DNA of 64,000 bases from NCBI RefSeq assembly GCF_013155275.1, contig NZ_JABJXS010000004.1:372001-436000 (forward strand). Direction: 5' to 3'. Origin of the DNA: Brenneria sp. hezel4-2-4. Lineage in GTDB: Bacteria > Pseudomonadota > Gammaproteobacteria > Enterobacterales > Enterobacteriaceae. The notes beneath the pieces are model-generated. The model did not search any database. It had not been told where the DNA came from and saw only the letters and a program-made list of their open reading frames with translations. Below are positions 50,701 through 63,761 of this stretch, one piece after another; position 1 is the stretch's first letter, and each line of letters starts with the position of its first letter. Position numbers and translations under genes: made by a program.

Positions 50701-52247
50701 ATGATATTTATTCCATTGAGGATTTGGCGCAGCTGATTTTCGATCTGAAACAGATCAACCCGAAAGCCATGATCTCGGTAAAACTGGTTTCCGAACCCGG
50801 CGTCGGCACCATTGCCACCGGCGTGGCCAAAGCCTATGCCGATCTGATCACCATCGCCGGTTACGATGGCGGCACCGGCGCCAGCCCGCTGACGTCGGTA
50901 AAATATGCGGGCTGCCCCTGGGAACTGGGTCTGGTGGAAACCCAGCAGGCGCTGGTCGCCAACGGCCTGCGTCACAAAATCCGCTTACAGGTGGATGGCG
51001 GTCTGAAAACCGGGCTGGATATCATCAAGGCGGCGATTCTGGGAGCGGAAAGCTTCGGTTTCGGCACCGGCCCGATGGTGGCGTTAGGCTGTAAATACCT
51101 GCGTATTTGCCACCTGAACAACTGCGCCACCGGCGTCGCCACCCAGGACGAAAAACTGCGCCGCGACCACTATCACGGCCTGCCGGAACGCGTGACCAAC
51201 TACTTCCAGTTCATCGCGCACGAAACCCGGACGCTGATGGCGGAATTGGGCGTCAGCCGTCTGGTGGATTTGATTGGTCGTACCGATCTGCTGGTCGAAC
51301 TGGACGGTTTCACCGCCAAACAAAATAAGCTGGATCTGTCGCCGTTGCTGCACACCGCACAGCCCCATCCGGGCAAGGCGCTGTACTGCACCGAAAGCAA
51401 TCCGTCGTTTGATAAGGGCCTGCTGAACAAAGAGCTGCTGGCGCAGGCGCAACCGCACGTGGACGCCAGACAGAGCAAAGCGCTCTACTTTGATATCCGC
51501 AACACTGACCGTTCGGTCGGCGCCACCCTGTCTGGGGCGATCGCCGCCAAACATGGCGATCAGGGTCTGGCGAGCGATCCGATCAAAGCCTACTTCTCCG
51601 GCACCGCCGGTCAGAGCTTTGGGGTCTGGAACGCGGGCGGCGTCGAGCTGTCATTGACGGGCGACGCCAATGATTACGTTGGTAAAGGTATGGCCGGCGG
51701 CAGCATTTCCGTGCGACCTCCGGTGGGGTCGGCGTTCCGCAGCCATGAGGCCAGCATTATCGGCAACACCTGCCTCTACGGCGCTACCGGCGGCAAGCTG
51801 TTCGCCGCCGGCCGCGCAGGCGAACGTTTCGCCGTGCGTAACTCCGGCGCTATCACCGTGGTGGAAGGCATCGGCGATAACGGCTGCGAATACATGACAG
51901 GCGGCATCGTCTGCGTGCTGGGCCGCACCGGCGTCAACTTTGGCGCGGGCATGACCGGGGGGTTCGCCTACGTTCTGGATGAAGACGGCGAATTCCGCAA
52001 ACGCGTTAACCCTGAACTGGTGGAAGTGCTGGAGGTAGAACAGTTGGCGATTCACGAAGAGCATTTGCGCGGCCTGATTACCGAGCATGCGCAACACACC
52101 GGTTCACAGCGCGCGGAAGAGATCCTCGCTAACTGGCCGGCCTGGGCATCGAAATTTGCTCTGGTGAAACCGAAGTCAAGTGATGTGAAGGCATTGTTGG
52201 GTCACCGTAGTCGTTCCGCAGCCGAGCTGCGGGTTCAGGCGCAGTAA
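47787..52247 (+). CDS. gltB: Glutamate synthase (NADPH) large subunit
   Basis: The 1486-residue subunit makes two glutamates from glutamine and 2-oxoglutarate. The class II amidotransferase cysteine is in [20 protein letters not shown]; by analogy the first 11 residues are removed to expose Cys12. The FMN/2-oxoglutarate domain has [30 protein letters not shown], and the 3Fe-4S cysteines lie in [20 protein letters not shown]. The C-terminal GXGXG beta-helix ([24 protein letters not shown]) is complete. GGGGAGG nine bases before the ATG supports the start. gltD follows 9 bp later. Confidence 0.96.
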   Translation: [1486 protein letters not shown]

Positions 52248-53675
<1,428 letters not shown>

Positions 53676-53681
53676 TCCCCT

Positions 53682-53710
53682 TGCCTGGACCGGCCCTTTC
53701 GGTCCAGGCA
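53682..53710 (+). terminator. Hairpin after gltD
   Basis: TGCCTGGACCG pairs perfectly with CGGTCCAGGCA around a 7-base loop. No T-run follows, so it may act as a transcript-end stabiliser rather than a simple intrinsic terminator. Confidence 0.6.
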
Positions 53711-53780
53711 GTATCTCCTGATAATCCCTGCGAATATCCCCCTTCCCGCCTGGAAAAATCCCGCTTAGCGTCTAGTATAG

Positions 53781-54605
<825 letters not shown>

Positions 54606-54630
54606 TCGCTTAACTACATGCCCTACCCAC

Positions 54631-54657
54631 AACCGGGCGCCACCAGCCCGGTTGTTC
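54631..54657 (+). terminator. Terminator after budC
   Basis: AACCGGGC pairs with GCCCGGTT around GCCACCA, followed by a short T-rich stretch. It lies 25 bp after the budC stop. Confidence 0.65.
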
Positions 54658-54750
54658 TCTGACAAAAAGCATCAGCCAGATACCGCTAACGATTCAGCCA
54701 ACCTCTACGACATCCGATTTAAAACCCCAAACGCCGCTGGCTCGAAATGT

Positions 54751-54777
54751 AAAAAAGGGCACGATAAATTGTGCCCT
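54751..54777 (-). terminator. Terminator of the sspA-sspB transcript
   Basis: On the minus strand AGGGCAC, an 8-base loop and GTGCCCT are followed by six T. It lies 17 bp after the sspB stop. Confidence 0.8.
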
Positions 54778-54794
54778 CCGACGAGTGTGGTGAT

Positions 54795-55292
54795 TTATTT
54801 AACCACCCGCAACGAGGGTCTTCCCCCTTTGGGAGGCTGTGGCGGATCGTCGTTCGGATTGCCGTTTTCATCCGTCGCGTCGGAATTGTTGTCGACGATA
54901 GACACCACCGTGCTGGCAGTGGCGTCCTCATCCTGAAAATCATCGACTTCGCCCGCCGATTCATACGCGGGTTCCGGCTCAAACATGGTGCCGGCGCCGT
55001 TTTCACGGGCGTAAATAGCTAATACTGCCGCCATCGGTACATAAACCTGGCGTGGTACGCCGCCGAAACGGGCGTTAAAACGGACGCTGTCATCAGCTAG
55101 CTCAAGTCCACCAACAGCACGGGGGGCGATATTCAGCACAATCTGCCCGTCGCGGGCAAACTCCATCGGCACCATAACACCCGGCAGCGTGATGTCGACC
55201 ACCAGATGAGGCGTCAACTGATTATCCAGTAACCAGTCATAAAAGGCCCGTAATAAATACGGACGACGCGGAGACAGTTGAGACAACGCCAT
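54795..55292 (-). CDS. sspB: ClpXP adaptor protein SspB
   Basis: The 165-residue adaptor tethers ssrA-tagged proteins to ClpX. The folded part (LSPRRPYLLRAFYDWLLDNQLTPHLVVDITLPGV... to GTMFEPE) binds the tag; an acidic flexible linker follows; the ClpX-binding tail GGRPSLRVVK is intact. It starts 5 bp after sspA on the same strand. Confidence 0.95.
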   Translation of the reverse strand: MALSQLSPRRPYLLRAFYDWLLDNQLTPHLVVDITLPGVMVPMEFARDGQIVLNIAPRAVGGLELADDSVRFNARFGGVPRQVYVPMAAVLAIYARENGAGTMFEPEPAYESAGEVDDFQDEDATASTVVSIVDNNSDATDENGNPNDDPPQPPKGGRPSLRVVK

Positions 55293-55297
55293 GTTGT

Positions 55298-55939
55298 TTA
55301 ACCTCTGGTTTGCAAACGCATTTCACGTTCAGCTTCCGTCAGGGACGCCAGGAACGCATCACGCTCGAATACGCGTGTCATGTAACCTTTCAATTCCTTC
55401 GACCCGGAACCGCTTAATTCAATCCCTAACTGCGGCAAACGCCATAACAGGGGAGCCAGATAGCAATCCACCAGGCTGAACTCTTCGCTCATGAAGTAAG
55501 GCGCTTCGTTGAAGACAGGCGCAATCGCCAGCAATTCTTCACGCAGTTGCTTACGCGCGGCGTCCGCTTCCTGCGCACTGCCCTGCATAATGCTCTTCAG
55601 CAGAGAATACCAGTCATTTTCAATACGGTGCATCATCAGACGGCTGTTACCACGCGCTACCGGATATACCGGCATCAGCGGCGGATGAGGAAAACGTTCA
55701 TCCAGATACTCCATGATAATACGTGATTCATAGAGCGTCAGTTCCCGATCGACAAGCGTCGGAACCGAACCATAAGGATTGAGGTCAATAAGATCCTGCG
55801 GCAGATTATCCATGTCCACCTGTTCAATCTCGACACTCACACCTTTCTCCGCCAGTACAATGCGGACCTGATGGCTAAAAATGTCGGACGGACCAGAAAA
55901 CAGCGTCATTACCGAACGTTTGTTGGCAGCGACAGCCAT
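55298..55939 (-). CDS. sspA: Stringent starvation protein A
   Basis: The 213-residue glutathione-transferase-fold protein binds RNA polymerase and adjusts transcription in stationary phase. The thioredoxin-like half MTLFSGPSDIFSHQVRIVLAEKGVSVEIEQVD and the region PHPPLMPVYPVARGNSRLMMHRIE are conserved with E. coli. ATG 55939 gives the expected N-terminus MAVAANKRSV. Confidence 0.94.
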   Translation of the reverse strand: MAVAANKRSVMTLFSGPSDIFSHQVRIVLAEKGVSVEIEQVDMDNLPQDLIDLNPYGSVPTLVDRELTLYESRIIMEYLDERFPHPPLMPVYPVARGNSRLMMHRIENDWYSLLKSIMQGSAQEADAARKQLREELLAIAPVFNEAPYFMSEEFSLVDCYLAPLLWRLPQLGIELSGSGSKELKGYMTRVFERDAFLASLTEAEREMRLQTRG

Positions 55940-56298
55940 GAAAACCTCCAAGTTTATCGAGAAAATACGGCGAATAACCGATCTGCTTTTATCCTGCAAA
56001 CCCTTATCTGCATTTTGTCATTCAGAGTGGAAAACCACCTGACAAAATCAGTCGTTTTAGAAAAAAACACTCACTGGCGAACAGGCATAAAATCGGCGAA
56101 TAGTTTATCAGATTTTGTTCATTCTGTGGGGGTACTAGCGTAATTTCATCATTAACGCCCAGAAAAAAAGAGGTTTTTTTCGACAAAAATAGCCTTTCAG
56201 ACAGAAAAATTTCCGGGAAAACTTTTTAACGTCGCAAAGCAACGAGTCAAAGGGTGGCGGGCAATACGCCCGTAGGGTGGAAGGCATTCCGCCTTCCA
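55940..56298. other. Intergenic region between sspA and rpsI
   Basis: No gene is supported. The right part has two short hairpins (GGGC...GCCC near 56262-56275 and GGAAGGC...GCCTTCC near 56279-56297). The sspA promoter must lie near 55945-56150 on the minus strand. Confidence 0.4.
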
Positions 56299-56325
56299 TA
56301 AAAAACCCGGCGACAAGCGCCGGGT
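56299..56325 (-). terminator. Terminator of the rplM-rpsI operon
   Basis: ACCCGGCG pairs with CGCCGGGT around a 5-base loop and is followed on the minus strand by a T-run. It lies about 37 bp after the rpsI stop. Confidence 0.85.
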
Positions 56326-56361
56326 CTTTCGCATTGATTTCGCTGCAATTGCAGCAGGAAA

Positions 56362-56757
<396 letters not shown>

Positions 56758-56769
56758 CTATAATCCCGA

Positions 56770-57216
<447 letters not shown>

Positions 57217-57433
57217 TTAGTTACACGCAGGTGTTCACCCAACGCTTAAAAACAGTTGAGGCTCACACGACCATCAAGTCCAGCAAACCTACCCCTTCGA
57301 ATAGCCATTGCCGGCACTATTAAAGTTTTTGGGAAAAAAACTTTGTTGTAACGTGGGGTCGCAGGATTATAGAGAAGTCGCCGTCAAAGATCGACCTTTT
57401 TTCTCGGCCAGACCAAGAAAAATCACCGCCGGT

Positions 57434-58570
57434 TTACGCCAGATGCGGCTGGCTCAGATACGCCTCGCTCTGCATTTCCTGCAAGCGTGATAAACAACGC
57501 TGGTATTCGAACCTCAGGTGCTCGCCCTGATAAATCTCAAACATCGATACCTGCGCGGAAATAATCAGTTTAATCCGACGCTCGTAAAACTCATCGACCA
57601 ACGCCAGAAAACGGCGGGCGGTATTCTCTTCCGCGCTGCCCATCACCGTAACGTTGTGCAGCAGCACGCTATGGTAAAGGCGGGACAGGGCGATGTAATC
57701 ATTCTGGCTGCGCGCTTGCGCGCACAGCGTCGAAAATTCGACGGCAAGTACGCCGTCGCTCGCGCCAAGCGTAGGCAAAGGGTGATGATTTATCTCAAGA
57801 ACCGGCCCCGGCGTCACCCATTGCTGCCCTGACAAGCGGGTAAACATCTGCTGCATCGCCGCTTCTGTGCGGGCATCCAGCGGCGTTAGGTAAAGATGAG
57901 CCTGCGTCAGCGTCCGCAGCCGATAATCAATGCCCGCATCGACGTTGCGCACGTCGCAATGTTGTTTAATCAGCGCAATCGCCGGCAGAAAACGGGCGCG
58001 CTGCAACCCGTTGCGATATAACTCGTCCGGCGGAATGTTAGACGTGGCCACCAGCGTAATGCCGCGGGCAAACAACGCGCGCAGCAGCTCAGCCAGCAAC
58101 ATGGCGTCGGTAATATCCGAGACGAAGAACTCGTCGAAACACAGCACATCCGTTTCGGCTTTAAACCCGTCGGCGACCTTTTCCAATGGATTTTCCTGCC
58201 CCTGAAGCTGGTTTAGCTCTTCATGCACCCGCAACATAAAACGATGAAAGTGCAGCCGTAGTTTGCGCTTAATGGGCAGGCTTTGAAAAAAAAGATCCAT
58301 CAGCCAGGTCTTGCCTCTTCCCACCCCGCCCCACATGTATAAGCCCTGAACAGGAACGGAAGCGCTTTTATCGCTTAACCCCAGCCACGAGCGCCATTTG
58401 CCCAGTCGTCCCGACGCATCGCCTGCGGGATGCGCGGCGCGCTCGCACAATGCCCGATGGATCGAGTCCAACTGCACCACAGTCTGATGCTGAACCTCGT
58501 CAGCGTGGTACTCTCCGGCTGACAGCGCCTGCTGGTAAAGCGCCAATGGTGTCGTCTGCTGCATAATCAT
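57434..58570 (-). CDS. zapE: Cell division ATPase ZapE
   Basis: The 378-residue AFG1-like ATPase associates with the Z-ring under heat or low oxygen. Walker A is GGVGRGKTWLMD, Walker B LCFDEFFVSDITDAML and sensor 1 VATSNIPPDELYRNGLQRARFLPAI. AGGG six bases before the ATG at 58570 supports that start; ATG 58564 and GTG 58573 are alternatives. It is divergent from zapG. Confidence 0.93.
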   Translation of the reverse strand: MIMQQTTPLALYQQALSAGEYHADEVQHQTVVQLDSIHRALCERAAHPAGDASGRLGKWRSWLGLSDKSASVPVQGLYMWGGVGRGKTWLMDLFFQSLPIKRKLRLHFHRFMLRVHEELNQLQGQENPLEKVADGFKAETDVLCFDEFFVSDITDAMLLAELLRALFARGITLVATSNIPPDELYRNGLQRARFLPAIALIKQHCDVRNVDAGIDYRLRTLTQAHLYLTPLDARTEAAMQQMFTRLSGQQWVTPGPVLEINHHPLPTLGASDGVLAVEFSTLCAQARSQNDYIALSRLYHSVLLHNVTVMGSAEENTARRFLALVDEFYERRIKLIISAQVSMFEIYQGEHLRFEYQRCLSRLQEMQSEAYLSQPHLA

Positions 58571-58786
58571 CACAATCCCTGAGAAAAAAGTTAGTTGTGT
58601 TTTGTCGTGCGTTGCCGTCGATTCGAGCCGTAATCGTAGCAGTTAACTACCTTGATGCCATATATGCGTCAACATAACCCTAAGTCATCACGTTTCAGGA
58701 TTCCACTCAGACAAGGTTAGCGGTTATAGTGACTATATATTAAGTGAAAAACCCTACGGAACAACGAAGTCAAAATAGGAGTCATT

Positions 58787-59191
58787 ATGACCTGGGAGTA
58801 TGCGCTGATTGGGTTGGTTGCCGGTATTATCATTGGTGCTGTCGCCATGCGTTTTGGCAATCGTAAGCTACGGCAACAGCAGGTATTACAGCACGAGTTG
58901 GAGAAAAGCAAAGCAGAACTGGAAGAGTATCGCCAGGAGCTGGTCGGACATTTTGCCCGTAGCGCGGAGTTACTGGACAACATGGCGAACGATTATCGTC
59001 AGCTTTACCAGCATATGGCGAAAAGCTCCAACAGTTTGCTGCCGAATATTCCCGGTCAGGACAACCCGTTTAAATATCGCTTAACGGAAGCTGAATCGGA
59101 TAACGATCAGGTTCCCGTCGATATGCCGCCGCGCGACTATTCCGACGGCGCATCGGGCCTGCTGCGCGGAGAACGCCCGGTCCGCAAGTAA
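58787..59191 (+). CDS. zapG: Z-ring associated protein ZapG (YhcB)
   Basis: The 134-residue inner-membrane protein has one N-terminal helix (WEYALIGLVAGIIIGAVAMRFG), then a coiled coil (LRQQQVLQHELEKSKAELEEYRQELVGHFARSAELLDNMANDYRQLYQHM) and a flexible tail. It links division with envelope synthesis in E. coli. TAGGAG precedes the ATG. Confidence 0.93.
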   Translation: MTWEYALIGLVAGIIIGAVAMRFGNRKLRQQQVLQHELEKSKAELEEYRQELVGHFARSAELLDNMANDYRQLYQHMAKSSNSLLPNIPGQDNPFKYRLTEAESDNDQVPVDMPPRDYSDGASGLLRGERPVRK

Positions 59192-59208
59192 ACGCGGCTT
59201 GCTTACTG

Positions 59209-59235
59209 CGTGAGGCTTCATCCGGCCTCACGTTT
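59209..59235 (+). terminator. Hairpin terminator after zapG
   Basis: CGTGAGGC pairs with GCCTCACG and is followed by TTT. It lies 17 bp after the zapG stop. Confidence 0.65.
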
Positions 59236-59304
59236 CCACCTGCTTTCTTCCCATGAAAACCGGTCGCGTAGACTATAGTTACAATCTACTGACGAAACAT
59301 CAGT

Positions 59305-59331
59305 GAACTTTACACACTGATACCACTCTGA
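59305..59331 (+). promoter_or_regulatory. Sigma-E-like promoter upstream of degQ
   Basis: GAACTT (59305-59310) and TCTGA (59327-59331) with a 16-bp spacer match the envelope-stress sigma-E consensus GGAACTT-N15-GTCTGA in sequence and spacing. The predicted start lies about 65 bp before the degQ ATG. Confidence 0.6.
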
Positions 59332-59403
59332 CTCTTCACCGTGTGTTTAAGTTTATATATCATCGTTTTATTCATCCGCTGGTCGTGAGAGAGTTAATCA
59401 ACA

Positions 59404-60774
59404 ATGAAGAAAAAATCTTTATTATTTAGTGCATTGGCCATGAGCATAAGCTTGACCCTGTCCTCGCTCCCGGCGGCGAACGCTGCGCTGCCCGCAGTAG
59501 TTCAGGAACAACAGCTTCCCAGCCTGGCGCCGATGCTGGAAAAAGTCCTGCCCGCGGTAGTCAGCGTACATATCGAGGGCACCCAGGTGCAACGCCAGCG
59601 CGTGCCGGAAGAGTTTAAATTCTTCTTCGGTCCGAACTTTCCAACCGATAAACAAAGCTCCCGCCCCTTTGAAGGGTTGGGATCCGGCGTCATCATCAAC
59701 GCGGCGAAAAGCTATGTTCTGACCAATAATCACGTCATCAACAATGCGGATAAAATTCGCGTACAGTTAAACGACGGGCGCGAGTATGAAGCCAAACTGA
59801 TTGGTCGCGACGAACAGAGCGATATTGCTTTGCTGCAACTGGTTGATGCCAAAAATCTGGTTGAAATCAAAATGGCGGACTCCGATCGATTGCGCGTCGG
59901 CGATTTCGCCGTTGCGGTGGGGAACCCCTTCGGTCTGGGGCAAACGGCGACGTCCGGCATTATCTCGGCGCTGGGGCGCAGCGGGCTGAATCTGGAAGGG
60001 TTGGAAAACTTCATTCAGACCGATGCCTCAATCAACCGCGGCAACTCCGGCGGCGCATTAGTCAACCTTAACGGCGAGCTGATCGGGATTAACACCGCTA
60101 TTCTGGCGCCCGGAGGCGGAAATATCGGCATCGGCTTCGCCATTCCCAGCAACATGGCGCAAAACCTGGCTCAGCAACTGGTTGAGTTTGGCGAGGTGAA
60201 ACGCGGCGTCCTGGGCATTAAAGGCAGCGAAATGACTTCCGAGATGGCGAAAGCCTTCAAGGTCGATGCCCAGCGCGGCGCGTTCGTCAGCGAAGTGCTG
60301 CCGAAATCCGCGGCGGCAAAAGCCGGCATCAAGGCTGGCGATGTCCTCACCTCGCTGGACGGAAAACCGATCAGCAGCTTTGCCGAGCTGCGCGCCAAGA
60401 TAGGAACAACCGCCCCCGGGACAACCGTGAAAATCGGTTTGCTGCGTGAAGGTAAACAGCAGGAAGTCGCTGTCGTCCTGGATAACAGCGCGACGTCCAC
60501 CACCAGCGCCGAAACGCTGTATCCCGCCTTGCAGGGCGCCTCGCTGACCAACGGGCAGTTGAAAGACGGCGGCAAAGGCATCCAGATCGATAACGTCGCC
60601 AAAGATTCGCCAGCCGCTCAATTGGGCTTGCAGAAAGGCGATATTATTATCGGCGTGAATCGTGAACGGGTAGAAAACATCACCCAGTTGCGTAAAATTC
60701 TGGAGGCCAAGCCTGCCGTTCTGGCGCTGAACATCGTACGCGGCGACGAAACCATTTACCTGCTGTTGCGGTAA
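59404..60774 (+). CDS. degQ: Periplasmic serine endoprotease DegQ
   Basis: The 456-residue protease/chaperone degrades unfolded envelope proteins. A signal peptide ends near residue 27 (LPAANAALP). The catalytic triad is His110 (LTNNHVIN), Asp140 (EQSDIALL) and Ser215 (NRGNSGGAL). Two PDZ domains follow (about 258-350 and 365-455). degS follows in the same direction with a 136-bp gap and a hairpin between. The short LA-loop fits DegQ rather than DegP. Confidence 0.93.
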   Translation: MKKKSLLFSALAMSISLTLSSLPAANAALPAVVQEQQLPSLAPMLEKVLPAVVSVHIEGTQVQRQRVPEEFKFFFGPNFPTDKQSSRPFEGLGSGVIINAAKSYVLTNNHVINNADKIRVQLNDGREYEAKLIGRDEQSDIALLQLVDAKNLVEIKMADSDRLRVGDFAVAVGNPFGLGQTATSGIISALGRSGLNLEGLENFIQTDASINRGNSGGALVNLNGELIGINTAILAPGGGNIGIGFAIPSNMAQNLAQQLVEFGEVKRGVLGIKGSEMTSEMAKAFKVDAQRGAFVSEVLPKSAAAKAGIKAGDVLTSLDGKPISSFAELRAKIGTTAPGTTVKIGLLREGKQQEVAVVLDNSATSTTSAETLYPALQGASLTNGQLKDGGKGIQIDNVAKDSPAAQLGLQKGDIIIGVNRERVENITQLRKILEAKPAVLALNIVRGDETIYLLLR

Positions 60775-60910
60775 ACCAAGACGCCCGGCGTATTTTTCAA
60801 CGTCGCCTTGCGACGGCCCGTCGTAAAAAATCGGACACTGCGCGCTGCGGTGTCCGATCATCTCATGATATTCTCATTGTCATATTCCTTTTCGACAGTA
60901 AAACACGCTC

Positions 60911-62002
60911 ATGCTTGTTAAGTTATTCCGTTCCGCGCTGCTTGGGGTGATCGTTGCCGGCATTCTGCTGGTCGCTCTGCCCGTGCTGCAATCAAATACG
61001 CCGTTGTTTAAAAACAATGAGAGTAATGACAGCCCCCCCGAAAATACGCCGCTGAGTTACTATCAGGGCGTTCGTCGTGCGGCGCCCGCCGTGGTCAATG
61101 TATATAACCGCGTTCCCGATCCGGAACGGCAAAATGAACTCAATATCCGTACCCTCGGATCTGGCGTCATCATGAATGAAAAAGGGTATATTCTGACCAA
61201 TAAGCACGTCATCAATAACGCACAGCAAATACTGGTCGCGCTTCAGGATGGCCGACTCTATGAAGCGATGGTCGTTGGTTCAGACAGCTTGACCGATCTG
61301 GCCGTCCTGCGAATCGACGGCGTTTCCCTGCCCGTCATTCCGATTAATCCGGACCGCATCGCGCACATCGGCGATGTGGTGATGGCCATCGGCAATCCCT
61401 ACAATCTGGGGCAAACCATCACTCAGGGAATTATCAGCGCAACCGGGCGCGTTGGGCTAAGCGCCGCCGGAGAGGATAACCGTCAGAATGGCCGCCAAAA
61501 CCTGCTGCAAACCGATGCATCGATTAACCACGGCAACTCCGGCGGCGCATTGGTTAATACGCTCGGCGAACTGGTCGGCATCAATACGCTGTCTTTTGAT
61601 AAAAGCAGCGATGGGGAAACACCGGAAGGCATTGGCTTCGCCATCCCTGTCGCGCTGGCGACCAAAGTGATGGGCAAGCTTATTCGCGACGGTCGGGTAA
61701 TCCGCGGCTATATCGGAATCAACGGCATACAGATGGAAAACATCGACAGCAAAGGCATTGAGCAGGGAAGATTAAGCGGGATCCTGGTCAAAACGGTCGA
61801 TCCGGGAGGGCCGGCGGATAAAGCCGGTATTCAGGTCAATGATATTCTGTTGAGCGTTAACAACAAGCCTACCCGCTCGGTCATTGAAACCATGGATCAG
61901 GTCGCGGAGTTACGTCCGGGCACCGTAATCCCCATTACCATCGAACGCGATAAAAAATCGATAACGCTGAATATGACGATTCAGGAGTTTCCGGTTAACT
62001 GA
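60911..62002 (+). CDS. degS: Site-1 protease DegS
   Basis: The 363-residue membrane-anchored protease senses misfolded porins and cuts RseA to free sigma-E. An N-terminal helix (SALLGVIVAGILLVALPVLQ) anchors it. The triad is His99 (TNKHVIN), Asp129 (SLTDLAVL) and Ser210 (NHGNSGGAL), followed by one PDZ domain. A short polar insertion (AAGEDNRQNGRQN) lies before the serine block, a few residues longer than in E. coli. Confidence 0.94.
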   Translation: MLVKLFRSALLGVIVAGILLVALPVLQSNTPLFKNNESNDSPPENTPLSYYQGVRRAAPAVVNVYNRVPDPERQNELNIRTLGSGVIMNEKGYILTNKHVINNAQQILVALQDGRLYEAMVVGSDSLTDLAVLRIDGVSLPVIPINPDRIAHIGDVVMAIGNPYNLGQTITQGIISATGRVGLSAAGEDNRQNGRQNLLQTDASINHGNSGGALVNTLGELVGINTLSFDKSSDGETPEGIGFAIPVALATKVMGKLIRDGRVIRGYIGINGIQMENIDSKGIEQGRLSGILVKTVDPGGPADKAGIQVNDILLSVNNKPTRSVIETMDQVAELRPGTVIPITIERDKKSITLNMTIQEFPVN

Positions 62003-62037
62003 GATCGCCAAACCGCGCGCCGAAAGTAAAACGGAGA

Positions 62038-62061
62038 CCGGGCGGTCAGACCACCGCCCGG
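62038..62061. terminator. Hairpin between convergent degS and murA
   Basis: CCGGGCGGT pairs perfectly with ACCGCCCGG around CAGACC. No clear T-run follows on either strand, but its position fits transcript ends of both genes. Confidence 0.55.
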
Positions 62062-62071
62062 CCCGCGCCGG

Positions 62072-63346
<1,275 letters not shown>

Positions 63347-63386
63347 TCAATGTTTCAAATCCAATATCACGTCGCATAACTACGGC

Positions 63387-63641
63387 TTAAAAGCCATTCA
63401 GTTTGCGGTCGCGCTGCCATTCTTCCGGCGTATAGGCCTTGATCGACAGGGCATGAATACGGTTATCCGCGATGTATTCCGCCAGCGGCGCATAAACAGC
63501 TTGCTGTTTCTTCACCCGGCTCATGTCGGCAAATACGTCGCCCACCACGATGACCTGAAAATGGCTGCCATCGCCAGAAACGTGGGCTTCCTGTAGTGCC
63601 AATGCATTCATCAGCACATCTTTAATTTCATTATTTTCCAT
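63387..63641 (-). CDS. ibaG: BolA-family protein IbaG
   Basis: The 84-residue BolA-family protein binds monothiol glutaredoxin Grx4 with an Fe-S cluster and affects acid stress. The helix-turn region [38 protein letters not shown] is typical, including the conserved histidine. It lies between mlaB and murA, 53 bp before murA. Confidence 0.93.
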   Translation of the reverse strand: MENNEIKDVLMNALALQEAHVSGDGSHFQVIVVGDVFADMSRVKKQQAVYAPLAEYIADNRIHALSIKAYTPEEWQRDRKLNGF

Positions 63642-63761
63642 CGATCTCGATTTCTATGTCAGGGAGATGATAAACAGGATGGTATCTTAGATGAATATGC
63701 CGCTATCTTAAATCCCCTTGTGCAACGCCAAAGGGGAGAATTCAGACGCGCACAATCCCGC

